A DNA stretch of 64,000 nt, from assembly GCA_900544875.1 (NCBI GenBank), contig UQWS01000003.1:62001-126000 (forward strand). Reading direction: 5' to 3'. The DNA is from an uncultured Collinsella sp. (GTDB lineage: Bacteria; Actinomycetota; Coriobacteriia; Coriobacteriales; Coriobacteriaceae). A program made the position numbers and the translations under genes. This document shows, in pieces, positions 43,095 to 51,273 of this stretch (its first letter is position 1; each line of letters opens with the position of its first letter). The notes under the pieces were generated by a model. The model saw nothing but the letters and a program-made list of their open reading frames with translations, had not been told where the DNA came from and searched no databases.

Positions 43095-43673
43095 ATGCCT
43101 GAGTCTTCTGTCCGTCCCCGTCGCATTGTCGTTGGCGTGTCTGGCGCCAGCGGCGCCGCACTGGGCCTCGAGTGCCTCAAATGCCTGCGTCAGGCTGGTG
43201 CCGAGTCGGCGCTTGTCGTCACGCGCGGGGGAGAGATCACCATCGAGCAGGAGCTCGGCATGACGCTCGACGAGTATGCCACGCATGCCGATGTGGTCTA
43301 CGACAACAAGAACATCGGCGCTGCCATCGCAAGCGGCACCTATCCGGTCGACGGCATGATTGTGGCCCCTTGCTCCATGAAGACGCTCGCCGGCATTGCG
43401 AGCGGCTACAGCGAAAACCTGTTGCTGCGTGCGGCCGACGTGCAGATGAAAGAGCAGCGCCGCCTGGTGCTCATGGTGCGCGAGACGCCCTTCAGCGCCA
43501 TTCACGTCGATAACATGGCGCGCCTGGCGCGCGTGCCCGGCATCATGCTCATGCCGCCTATGCTCACGTTTTACAACGGCCCCGCCACGCTCGATGACGC
43601 GGTGCATCACATCGCCGCCAAGGCGCTCGAGGCCGTCGGCGTGCCATGTGCAAACTATAAGCGCTGGTCATAG
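43095..43673 (+). CDS. ubiX: UbiX-type flavin prenyltransferase
   Basis: 192 residues. VVGVSGASGAALGLECLKCL forms the FMN-binding start; MIVAPCSMKTLAGIASGYSENLLLRAADV and LVLMVRETPFSAIHVDNMARL are the phosphate and prenyl-binding regions; MPPMLTFYNGP ends the active site. It transfers a dimethylallyl group from dimethylallyl phosphate to FMNH2, making prFMN for the adjacent UbiD. The need for dimethylallyl phosphate is what makes the neighbouring Idi-like fusion notable. Confidence 0.95.
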   Translation: MPESSVRPRRIVVGVSGASGAALGLECLKCLRQAGAESALVVTRGGEITIEQELGMTLDEYATHADVVYDNKNIGAAIASGTYPVDGMIVAPCSMKTLAGIASGYSENLLLRAADVQMKEQRRLVLMVRETPFSAIHVDNMARLARVPGIMLMPPMLTFYNGPATLDDAVHHIAAKALEAVGVPCANYKRWS

Positions 43674-43749
43674 GCGTCTTTAGGGTAGGATACGAATAGT
43701 GTTTAAGCCCGCTGCCCCTGCGGCGGGCTTTGGTGTGTCGGGAGGATCT

Positions 43750-44619
43750 ATGCAGACGGGCATGTATGCGATTAGCGAGATGGCGAGCTTGTTTAACGTT
43801 TCGCGCCAAACGCTCATCTACTACGACAAGATCGGCTTGTTTAAGCCCGCCGTGGTGAACGAAAAGGGCTACCGTTTCTATTCGCCTACGCAGATCCCGC
43901 TCATGCGTCTGATCTGCATGCTTCGCGACCTGGGATTGGAGCTCGACGAGATCGATCGCCTGACCTCGACGTTCGACATTGGAGAGATGACAGACCACCT
44001 GCGCTCGCGGGTGCAGGCGCTCGACGAGCAGATTGCCGGGCTCAAAGCCGAGCGTGCGAGCGTGCAGGAGCGGCTGAGTTTTTACGACGAGGCGGTCTAT
44101 TGGCGCGAGCGCGAGGGCAAGCCGGAGCTCAAGCAATTCGAGCGTCGCTACGTGGTCTTTGAGGAGTTTCCGGGCGATATCGAGCGCGGCCGCTCGATGC
44201 TTCACCCTACGCTCATGCGGGCAATCCTGCGCATGCGTACGTTGACGGGCACGCGCCCCATGCGCGGTTGGGGCGCCATGCTGCGTCGCGAGGCGCTGCA
44301 TTCCGACGACCCCATCGCCGGCGCCGGCTCCTTTGCCGTGCTGCCGCGCGGTGCCGAGGAACTGCTGCCGAGCGATGCTGCCGAGCTGGCAGAGATCGGC
44401 ATAGAAGTGCTGCCCGAGGGCACATACCTGTGCATGAGCCGCTGGGGCATGCCGTACGAACCCGAGGGCATCCGCGCCGTCGTGGCCTGCATGGACAAGC
44501 ACGCGCTCCAGCCCGTTGGCAACGCTTTCGACTTTTGCTACCTCGATACCACGAGCTACGACGAGTCCCACCAAGAGGACTTCTGCTGCATCCAAATCCC
44601 CGTCGCCCTTCAGATGTGA
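43750..44619 (+). CDS. MerR-family regulator with GyrI-like effector domain
   Basis: The ATG at 43750 follows GGAGG; an upstream start is not supported. 289 residues. The MerR N-terminus is MYAISEMASLFNVSRQTLIY with YDKIGLFKPAVVNEKGYRFY. A coiled coil (LRSRVQALDEQIAGLKAERA) links to a C-terminal half resembling BmrR/GyrI effector domains that bind bulky ligands. It closes the carrier-ubiD-ubiX operon and probably senses its substrate. The last codons, ATG TGA, lie in a GACAAAGGG-family palindrome that abuts the reading frame. Confidence 0.88.
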   Translation: MQTGMYAISEMASLFNVSRQTLIYYDKIGLFKPAVVNEKGYRFYSPTQIPLMRLICMLRDLGLELDEIDRLTSTFDIGEMTDHLRSRVQALDEQIAGLKAERASVQERLSFYDEAVYWREREGKPELKQFERRYVVFEEFPGDIERGRSMLHPTLMRAILRMRTLTGTRPMRGWGAMLRREALHSDDPIAGAGSFAVLPRGAEELLPSDAAELAEIGIEVLPEGTYLCMSRWGMPYEPEGIRAVVACMDKHALQPVGNAFDFCYLDTTSYDESHQEDFCCIQIPVALQM

Positions 44620-44645
44620 CAAGGGGACAGTCCCTTTGTCACATC
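44613..44645. repeat. Short palindromic repeat (GACAAAGGG family)
   Basis: GATGTGACAAGGGG (44613-44626) with CCCTTTGTCACATC (44632-44645), one-base bulge. Its ATGTGA overlaps the merR stop codon. Confidence 0.75.
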
Positions 44646-44656
44646 CACGCCCATTT

Positions 44657-44729
44657 CTTAGAAACTTGCAAAATCTGCAAGTTTCTAAGGTAACATCTTA
44701 TAAACTTGCAAAAAATGCAAGTTTATAAG
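44657..44729. promoter_or_regulatory. Twin perfect hairpins upstream of DUF4143 ATPase
   Basis: Hairpin 1 is CTTAGAAACTTGCA/TGCAAGTTTCTAAG (44657-44670, 44676-44689). Hairpin 2 is CTTATAAACTTGCA/TGCAAGTTTATAAG (44697-44710, 44716-44729). They are 40 bp apart, with one compensatory base-pair change (G-C to T-A) and 5-nt A-rich loops. They sit 34 bp ahead of the ATPase start and look like operators or a structured leader. Confidence 0.8.
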
Positions 44730-44762
44730 GTTTCACGCCTGGTCGAGCGCTAGGGAGACTCT

Positions 44763-46079
44763 ATGAACATCGTTCGCCGAAGCCGCTATCTTGATCGACT
44801 CATTGCTTTTCAGGATACCGACCTCATCAAAATCGTGACGGGTATACGCCGTTGCGGCAAATCCACGTTATTGGACATGATGAGGGAGCACCTGGCGCAG
44901 CAGGGGGTGCCGGCAGAGCGTTTGCTGACCTTTAAGATGGAATCTCTAGAGTACGCGGGGGTTACAGATTATCTGACGTTTTATCGCATGGTTCGGGAGC
45001 GCGTTGACGGTGTCGATCGCCCCTATCTGTTCTTTGACGAGCTCCAGAATGTCGAGGGTTGGGAAAAGGCGGTCAACTCGCTCCGAGTGGATTTGCCGTG
45101 CGACATCTATGTCACGGGCTCCAATGCCTTTATGCTATCGAGCGAGCTTGCAACGCTTATCTCGGGTAGATATATCGAGGTCAAGATGCAGCCCCTCACG
45201 TTTGGCGAGTATCTTGATTTTCGCTCGATTGATGCGGTCGTCGCCGAAGGGCTCGGTGAGCGGGTTGAGCTCGTTTCCAAGACGGGCAATCGCCTTAATT
45301 CAAATACCGTGCTTGAGCAGTACATAACCTACGGCGGCATGCCGTTTCTGGCTCATGACGAGCCGAGACGCGAGGCGTGCCGTGACTACATCCGCAGCCT
45401 CTATCAGACGATTGTCGCGCGCGATATCCTATTGCGCGCGACGCGTAGAGGTCGCGGAGCTATCACCAAGCGCGACGTTCTCGAGCGGCTCTGTGCGTAT
45501 CTGGCAGACAACATCTCCAATCAAACCTCGGTCAATAAAATCGTAGGGACGCTCAACGAATCGGCGGGCGGTAAGACCAACGCATCGACGGTGTCGGCGT
45601 ATATTGACGCTCTGGAAGAGACGTACCTGTTTACCAAGGTAAAAAGGTATGACGTCAAGGGGCGGGAGCTTCTCAAGACAGGCGGTAAATATTACATAGC
45701 CGATACGGGAATCCGCAGCTATCTTGACGGATATAGAGGCAGCGATAGCGGAAGGATGCTCGAGAACGTTATCTACAACCAGCTTGTCTTTGAAGGATAC
45801 GAAGTGTTTTGCGGCCATCTGCGCGCGGGGGAAATCGACTTTGTCGCAATCGGCGAGGGATCGGACCGTAAATATATCCAGGTTACCGAACGGATCGATG
45901 CCGAGGCGACAAGAGAGCGTGAGCTGCGACCGCTCAAACTAAACACGCTGGGAAAAATCCCTGATTCGTACGAGAAGATCTTGATTGTCAGGGATGGTGA
46001 GCATCCAACAGACATCGACGGCATCAGAATCGTAGGGGCGGCCGATTTCTTGCTGAGAAACAAGATCGCCCACGGCTAA
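44763..46079 (+). CDS. AAA_14/DUF4143 family ATPase
   Basis: 438 residues. N-terminal P-loop domain with IVTGIRRCGKSTLLDMM (Walker A) and RPYLFFDELQNVEGWE (Walker B), then arginine-containing VTGSNAFMLSSELATLISGR. The DUF4143 part has QYITYGGMPFLAHDE and the nuclease-like end GREIDF-type AGEIDFVAIGEG. The family is common in gut anaerobes; its biological role is not established, though mobile or defence-linked functions have been proposed. A decayed relative is present at 27516. GC is lower than in neighbouring genes. Confidence 0.92.
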   Translation: MNIVRRSRYLDRLIAFQDTDLIKIVTGIRRCGKSTLLDMMREHLAQQGVPAERLLTFKMESLEYAGVTDYLTFYRMVRERVDGVDRPYLFFDELQNVEGWEKAVNSLRVDLPCDIYVTGSNAFMLSSELATLISGRYIEVKMQPLTFGEYLDFRSIDAVVAEGLGERVELVSKTGNRLNSNTVLEQYITYGGMPFLAHDEPRREACRDYIRSLYQTIVARDILLRATRRGRGAITKRDVLERLCAYLADNISNQTSVNKIVGTLNESAGGKTNASTVSAYIDALEETYLFTKVKRYDVKGRELLKTGGKYYIADTGIRSYLDGYRGSDSGRMLENVIYNQLVFEGYEVFCGHLRAGEIDFVAIGEGSDRKYIQVTERIDAEATRERELRPLKLNTLGKIPDSYEKILIVRDGEHPTDIDGIRIVGAADFLLRNKIAHG

Positions 46080-46085
46080 ACGCAA

Positions 46086-46118
46086 AATGTGACAAAGGGA
46101 TAGTCCCTTTGTTGCATT
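46086..46118. repeat. Short palindromic repeat (GACAAAGGG family)
   Basis: AATGTGACAAAGGG (46086-46099) with CCCTTTGTTGCATT (46105-46118), one G-T pair, 7 bp after the ATPase stop. Confidence 0.75.
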
Positions 46119-46193
46119 CCATGCGAGCTGCCGTGTCATATGGGGGTATAAGGCTAGCAAGTGTTTATTTGCGAGGCCTAAGGGGCGCCCCGT

Positions 46194-47078
46194 ATGGATA
46201 TCGATAGCTTTGAATGGTGGTATAGCGAGGGCGAGGCTCCAGATGAGGGGTGGGATGAGCCTTTGCCAAGTGACGAGTCGGGCGACGGGCCCGATGCGGG
46301 TTCTAATGCCGACACCACGGCCGAATCCGCTGCCGCTGACCAGGACTCCGACCCCGCCGCGCCCCTGACCTTCGAGCAGGCCTGGGCCCAGGCCGAGGCC
46401 GACGAGGCCAAGGCCGATGCCACGGCCACGCTGGGTGAGCCAGCCGATATGTCCATCTCGCCGGCCAAGACCCCGCAGCCGCGCCACACCATCGACCCCG
46501 GCAGCACGGCATCCTTCAGCATACTCGACGTGCCCGCGCAGGGTGCCCAGGCGCCCGCCCCCACGCATCGCCCCAACCTGGCTCGCGAGGAAGACGCGGC
46601 CCGCCGCTCACCGCTCGGCCCCATCCTCATCGCCTTCATGGCCGGCGTCATCGCTTGTTCGGCGATCGGAAATGTCTGGAGCCACGTGGAGCAACAGCGC
46701 AAAGACGCCGCCAAGGTCGAGATGTCTGTCGAGCAATCGCTCAGCCGTACGCGCTCGGTGCATGTGTCGGTCGAGGTCAAGGACGGTGCGACGTGGGATA
46801 CCGCGCGCGGCGACAGCCAGATGCTCGTCCATATCGTGGGCCGCACGCTCAAGGGGCGGGCGATTGACGAGTATCAATATGTCAACTCCGCTGGCGACGG
46901 CATCGAACTCAAGCCCGGTGACTACGAGCTCACCGTCGATGAACCGCCCGTCGCCACCGACGGCACGCGCTTCCGTGCCTCAAAGCGCATGGTTCCCGTG
47001 AGCTTTAACTCGCAGGCGCCCGATACGGTCGACACCACGCCGCAGGGCGGGTTCGACCTTTACGCGATTGCTCAATAA
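46194..47078 (+). CDS. Single-pass membrane protein with acidic disordered N-terminus
   Basis: 294 residues; the start context is weak (GGGGCGCCCCGT before ATG) but the frame is well defined. Residues 1-140 are acidic and rich in Ala, Asp, Pro and Ser. One helix (LGPILIAFMAGVIACSAIG, about 145-163) follows. The outer domain of 130 residues contains SRTRSVHVSVEVKDGATWDT and a DGIELKPGDYELTVDEPPV beta-rich end. I recognise no family. The topology suggests an intracellular interaction tail with an external sensing or binding domain. Confidence 0.75.
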   Translation: MDIDSFEWWYSEGEAPDEGWDEPLPSDESGDGPDAGSNADTTAESAAADQDSDPAAPLTFEQAWAQAEADEAKADATATLGEPADMSISPAKTPQPRHTIDPGSTASFSILDVPAQGAQAPAPTHRPNLAREEDAARRSPLGPILIAFMAGVIACSAIGNVWSHVEQQRKDAAKVEMSVEQSLSRTRSVHVSVEVKDGATWDTARGDSQMLVHIVGRTLKGRAIDEYQYVNSAGDGIELKPGDYELTVDEPPVATDGTRFRASKRMVPVSFNSQAPDTVDTTPQGGFDLYAIAQ

Positions 47079-47157
47079 CTGCGCCTGCCGTCCCGTCCCG
47101 CCGCCAAGAGTGGGACAATAGCCCTCGACACTGTTGTTTACTTTTGGAGGAAGTAGC

Positions 47158-48051
47158 ATGTCCACCGTCACTACCATCAAGCGCGGCGGCCTTACCGCTG
47201 TCATCGATTCCATGGGCGCCCAGCTCACGAGCCTTGCCCTCAACGGCAACGAGTATCTGTGGCAGGGCGACCCGGCCTTTTGGGGCAAGCATGCGCCGAT
47301 TCTGTTCCCCATCGTGGGTTCGCTGCGCAACAACACGGCAACGTCTGCGGCCGGCACCTGCGAGATGCCGCGCCACGGCCTCGCTCGCATTGTCGAGCAC
47401 AAGCTGGTCGAGGTTTCGGATAACGGCTCGTCTGTCACCTACGAGATTACCGACACGCCCGAGTCGCTCAAGGCCTTCCCGTTCCACTTTAAGCTCAACA
47501 TGACCTATGCCCTGACCGGCGACGCCACGCTTACCCAGACCTTTGCCGTTACGAACACCGGCGACGTGGACCTGCCGTTCTCGGTGGGCGGCCACCCTGC
47601 ATTTAACGTGCCCGCCCCCGGTGCCGAGGACGAGGCATTCGAGGATTACGAGCTGGCGTTTACCGAGGCTTGGACCAACGAGGCTCCCATCATCACGCCC
47701 GATGGCCTCATGACGTTTGAGGGTAGCTACAAGGCGCCCGATAACTCTGACGTGCTGCCCATCACGCACCGCAGCTTCGATAACGATGCCATCATGTTCA
47801 CCGATACCCCGGGTTCCACGCTCACGCTGCGCGGCCGCAAGTCGGGCCACGGCGTCAAGATCGACTTTGAGGGCTTTAAGTACATCGGCGTGTGGTCCGC
47901 TGCCAACGACGCCCCGTTTGTGGCGCTCGAGCCCTGGACCGGTCACACCACCATGGACACCGAGGACGACGTCTTTGAGCACAAGGTCAACACCATTACC
48001 TTGGCTCCCGGCGCCACCGACAAGCGCTCCTTTAGCGTTACCCTGCTCTAG
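47158..48051 (+). CDS. Aldose 1-epimerase family protein (LacX-like)
   Basis: The ATG at 47158 has GGAGGAAG upstream. 297 residues. ISDMGAQL-like IDSMGAQLTSLALNGNEYLW, then PILFPIVGSLRNN, MPRHGLARI and the conserved VGGHPAFNVP loop. These mark the LacX/YeaD branch of mutarotases acting on sugars or hexose phosphates. Substrate unknown. The structured element copy B starts 4 bp after the stop. Confidence 0.88.
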   Translation: MSTVTTIKRGGLTAVIDSMGAQLTSLALNGNEYLWQGDPAFWGKHAPILFPIVGSLRNNTATSAAGTCEMPRHGLARIVEHKLVEVSDNGSSVTYEITDTPESLKAFPFHFKLNMTYALTGDATLTQTFAVTNTGDVDLPFSVGGHPAFNVPAPGAEDEAFEDYELAFTEAWTNEAPIITPDGLMTFEGSYKAPDNSDVLPITHRSFDNDAIMFTDTPGSTLTLRGRKSGHGVKIDFEGFKYIGVWSAANDAPFVALEPWTGHTTMDTEDDVFEHKVNTITLAPGATDKRSFSVTLL

Positions 48052-48055
48052 GGGT

Positions 48056-48160
48056 TCCGCCGTTCTAACGAACGGCGGACCGGTCGACGCTGCGCGCCAC
48101 CCAGAGCGACAATTTGTCATTCAAAAGGCAAGGCACGACCAGAAGGTCTATGCCTTGCCT
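48056..48160 (+). repeat. Two-hairpin structured element, copy B (ends as terminator)
   Basis: Hairpin 1, TCCGCCGTTC/GAACGGCGGA (48056-48065, 48070-48079) with loop TAAC, is followed by CCGGTCGACGCTGC, the conserved GACAATTTGTCATTCAA, and hairpin 2, GGCAAGGCA/TGCCTTGCC with GACC-AGAA-GGTC apex, ending in TTTTTT. In this copy hairpin 2 is a good intrinsic terminator for the epimerase gene. The 48161-48308 stretch upstream of the next gene shows nothing else convincing. Confidence 0.8.
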
Positions 48161-48308
48161 TTTTTATGCCAAGCGGTGCATGGGGGGCAGGCTGCTTTGC
48201 GCCAATCGTCCTCGCGTGTCTATTAATTTTTCGCGCACATGCCGCGCTGCTGGTTGCGGGCGTATATCCTGTCTTATTGTCAGTAAGGCAAAATAGGGAA
48301 GGCACCAG

Positions 48309-49235
48309 ATGCAACCTCGGCAACAGCGCGGCATGCAGGCCCAGCCGGTATGCAGCCGTCGCATCTTTTTGGGTAGCGCTCTCGCTGCGAGCGCTTCCGT
48401 CGTCGCCGGCGCGCTCGCCGGCTGTCAGCGCCCGTCCACGCTCAAGGTGGTTCAGCCCACGACGGGCGGCGGTCGCGACGACCTGTCCGATTCCGTGATC
48501 GGCAAGGACAAGATCCGCATTGGCATGGAGGCGGCCTACGCCCCGTACAACTGGCAGGTTTCCGAGGCCAGCGAGTTCACCATCCCCATCGACAACGTGC
48601 AGGGCGCCTATGCCGATGGCTACGACGTGCAGATCGCCAAGATCGTCTGCAAGGCCCTCGGTGGCGAGCCCGTTGCCGTCAAGCAGAGCTTCTCGGGCCT
48701 TATCGATTCGCTCAACAACGGCCAGATCGACCTCATCATCGCCGGCATGAGCGCTACGCCCGAGCGCGAAGAGTCCGTCGGTTTTTCCGACCCGTACTTC
48801 ATTGGCTACTTTGGCCTGTTCGTAAAAGAGGGCTCGCCCTACCAGAACGCCACCAAGCTCAGCGACTTCAGTGGTGCCACGGTGCTCGGCCAAAAGGACA
48901 CCATGCTCGATACCGTCATCGACGAGATCCCGGGCGTTGTCCACAAGAACCCGGTCGACTCCGTCCCCACGGTGTTTTCGAACCTGCTGCAGGGCACGTG
49001 CGACGCCGTGACCTATAACACCGAGAACGAGAAGGGCTATATGGCCCAAAATCCGGGCATTGTCCCCATTCATTTTGCCGAGGGCGAGGGCTTTAAGCAG
49101 GAGGTCACGACAAACGTCGGCTGCCGCAAGGGCTCGGACAAGCTGCTTAAGCTCATCGACAAGACACTCAAGGGCATTAGCCAAGAGGAGCGCGACCAAA
49201 TGTGGGACGCGTGCCTCGACCGTCAGCCGGCATAG
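48309..49235 (+). CDS. Polar amino acid ABC transporter, substrate-binding lipoprotein
   Basis: 308 residues. A twin-arginine-like SRRIFLGSALA is followed by lipobox LAGC, so export may be Tat or Sec with lipid anchoring. The binding fold has RIGMEAAYAPYNWQVSE, ADGYDVQIAKIVCKALGG, LIIAGMSATPEREESVGFSDPY and KGSDKLLKLIDKTLKG, typical of the PAAT family for glutamine/arginine/lysine or related solutes. Permease and ATPase genes follow with 9- and 22-bp gaps. The PYNWQ and YADGYD segments suggest an amino acid ligand. Confidence 0.92.
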   Translation: MQPRQQRGMQAQPVCSRRIFLGSALAASASVVAGALAGCQRPSTLKVVQPTTGGGRDDLSDSVIGKDKIRIGMEAAYAPYNWQVSEASEFTIPIDNVQGAYADGYDVQIAKIVCKALGGEPVAVKQSFSGLIDSLNNGQIDLIIAGMSATPEREESVGFSDPYFIGYFGLFVKEGSPYQNATKLSDFSGATVLGQKDTMLDTVIDEIPGVVHKNPVDSVPTVFSNLLQGTCDAVTYNTENEKGYMAQNPGIVPIHFAEGEGFKQEVTTNVGCRKGSDKLLKLIDKTLKGISQEERDQMWDACLDRQPA

Positions 49236-49244
49236 GGAGGCAGC

Positions 49245-50393
49245 ATGAAAACCATCAATCGCCTGGCCTCCTTTATCAAGGCCGACCACCGTTATGTATA
49301 CCTGGGCACGAGCGTTATCGCGGCGCTCGGCCTGGCGTTTAGCCAACGCAACCCCACGTCGCTGAGCTTCTTGGCGCCTACGGGCGTGTTCCAAGACTGC
49401 CTCTGGGCGATCCTTTGGGCGTGGTTCGTCGTGTCGGCGGCGGCGCTGGCCACCAAGCTTATGCACTGGAGCGACTATCGCGTAAAGTCGCCGTTCGCAT
49501 CCGAGCGTTGCCGTCGTGACGCACGCCTGGGCAGCTACGTCGTGGTCGCCATCGCGGCAGTTTTCTTTATCGACCGCTGCGTCATGTCGTTTATCGACCT
49601 GGTACAGGTGAGTATTGTCTCGGACTCCAACCCCAGCGACTTTTTGTCGAGCCTGGTCTACATGACCTACAAGAGCGGGGACTTCTTCATTCGCGGTATC
49701 GAGATCACCATCGCGCTTGCCACCTTCGGCACCGTCATTGCCTTTTTCCTGGCGCTGCTTTTTGTGTTCCTGCGCATTCAGACCTTCGATCGCGTGGACA
49801 ACGACCTGGTGCGCTTCTTTAAGAGTATCGGCCGCGGCTTTGCGACCGTCTACTCCACCATCGTGCGCGGCACGCCCATGATGGTCCAGGGTCTGCTCAT
49901 CTATTACGCGGGCTTCACCGTTTTGCGCGGCATGGGCTTCGAGACCGCTCAGGCCAACCAGATTTGGAGCACCTTCACCGCCGGCCTCGTTACCATCTCG
50001 CTCAACTCCACCGCCTACATGATGGAGGTCCTGCGCGGCGGCATCGAGTCCATCGATCCCGGCCAGGCCGAGGCAGCACGCTCGCTGGGCCTGTCGCAGT
50101 GGCAAGCCATGCGCAAAGTCGTGTTCCCCCAGGGCATTAAAAACGCGATCCCGGCGCTCACCAACGAGCTCATCATCAACATCAAGGACTCGTCGGTGCT
50201 CTCGGTCATCGGCGTGTTCGACCTCATGTACGCCACCACCACCGTCGCCGGCGTGTACTACCGCCAGATGGAGGTCTACTGCGTGGCGCTCGTGGTCTAC
50301 CTGATCCTGACGCTCGTGGCGAGCCGCCTGCTCGAGGCCTTTGGCAAAAAGCTCGGCGCCGAGGCTCCGGTCACGCTGCCCAGCTCCAACTAG
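49245..50393 (+). CDS. Polar amino acid ABC transporter permease
   Basis: 382 residues, longer than the usual 220 because the N-terminal 130 residues add two or three helices before the transport domain. The core has GRGFATVYSTIVRGTPMMVQ (helix and EAA-region entry) and QAEAARSLGLSQWQAMRKVVFPQGI, the EAA loop that contacts the ATPase. It forms the membrane channel with the adjacent binding protein and ATPase. Confidence 0.92.
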   Translation: MKTINRLASFIKADHRYVYLGTSVIAALGLAFSQRNPTSLSFLAPTGVFQDCLWAILWAWFVVSAAALATKLMHWSDYRVKSPFASERCRRDARLGSYVVVAIAAVFFIDRCVMSFIDLVQVSIVSDSNPSDFLSSLVYMTYKSGDFFIRGIEITIALATFGTVIAFFLALLFVFLRIQTFDRVDNDLVRFFKSIGRGFATVYSTIVRGTPMMVQGLLIYYAGFTVLRGMGFETAQANQIWSTFTAGLVTISLNSTAYMMEVLRGGIESIDPGQAEAARSLGLSQWQAMRKVVFPQGIKNAIPALTNELIINIKDSSVLSVIGVFDLMYATTTVAGVYYRQMEVYCVALVVYLILTLVASRLLEAFGKKLGAEAPVTLPSSN

Positions 50394-50415
50394 GCTTAAG
50401 ACGAGGAGAATCATC

Positions 50416-51201
50416 ATGGCAGATACCGCCATTACCGGCGTTGCGGCCGCCGCACAGACCAATGAGCCGCTCATCCGCGTCGAGGGCCTGCGCAAGAGCT
50501 TCGGCTCGCTCGAGGTGCTCAAGGGCATCGACCTGTCCGTTAACCCCGGCGAGGTCGTCACCATTATCGGCGCCTCGGGCTCGGGCAAGTCGACCTTCCT
50601 GCGCTGCCTCAACCTGCTCGAGACCCCGGACGCGGGCCACATCTGGTTCCACGGTCAGGACCTTACGGCCGAGCGCTGCAATATCAATAAGCTGCGCGAG
50701 GACATCGGCATGGTGTTTCAGGGCTTTAACCTGTTCAACAACATGGACGTGCTCGACAACTGCACGCTCGCGCCCGTCACGCTCAAAAAGATGAGCAAGG
50801 CCGAGGCTGAAAAAATTGCGATGGAGCATCTGACGAGCGTGGGGCTCGAAAAGTTCGCGCACGCCGCTGTGGGTCGCCTGTCCGGTGGCCAAAAGCAGCG
50901 CGTGGCCATCGCCCGCTCCCTGTGCATGAATCCGCAGATCATGCTGTTCGACGAGCCGACTTCGGCACTCGACCCCGAGATCGTGGGAGAGGTGCTCGAG
51001 GTCATGCGCAAGCTCGCCGCCGACGGCATGACCATGGTCGTCGTTACGCACGAGATGGCCTTTGCCCGCACGGTGTCCGACCGTGTGGTCTTTATGGACA
51101 AGGGCGTGGTGCTCGAGGATGCCGCGCCGGCGGAGCTCTTTGGCAACCCCAAACACCAGCGTACCCGCGAGTTCCTCTCGCGTTATCTCGAGGACAAATA
51201 G
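50416..51201 (+). CDS. Polar amino acid ABC transporter ATP-binding protein
   Basis: The ATG at 50416 follows GAGGAGAA; earlier frame codons lie in the permease gene. 261 residues. TIIGASGSGKSTFLRC (Walker A), DIGMVFQGFNLFNNM (Q-loop), LSGGQKQRVAIARSL (signature), IMLFDEPTSALDPEIVGEVL (Walker B, D-loop) and VVTHEMAFA (H-loop) are all intact. An Ala/Thr-rich 18-residue N-terminal extension is unusual but harmless. Confidence 0.95.
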   Translation: MADTAITGVAAAAQTNEPLIRVEGLRKSFGSLEVLKGIDLSVNPGEVVTIIGASGSGKSTFLRCLNLLETPDAGHIWFHGQDLTAERCNINKLREDIGMVFQGFNLFNNMDVLDNCTLAPVTLKKMSKAEAEKIAMEHLTSVGLEKFAHAAVGRLSGGQKQRVAIARSLCMNPQIMLFDEPTSALDPEIVGEVLEVMRKLAADGMTMVVVTHEMAFARTVSDRVVFMDKGVVLEDAAPAELFGNPKHQRTREFLSRYLEDK

Positions 51202-51224
51202 CCGACCGCAAACGCTTACGTGGC

Positions 51225-51249
51225 AGGGCCGCTCCGGTGGGGCGGCCCT
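51225..51249. terminator. GC-rich hairpin between ABC operon and M20 gene
   Basis: AGGGCCGC (51225-51232) pairs with GCGGCCCT (51242-51249). No T-run, so it may only partly reduce read-through into the peptidase gene 25 bp later. Confidence 0.5.
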
Positions 51250-51273
51250 CGTCATCACAATCGAAAGGATGTC

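Noticed and set aside
48117..50642. 841-codon minus-strand frame opposite the ABC transporter genes
   Set aside because: Antisense to two well-supported transporter genes; no motifs.
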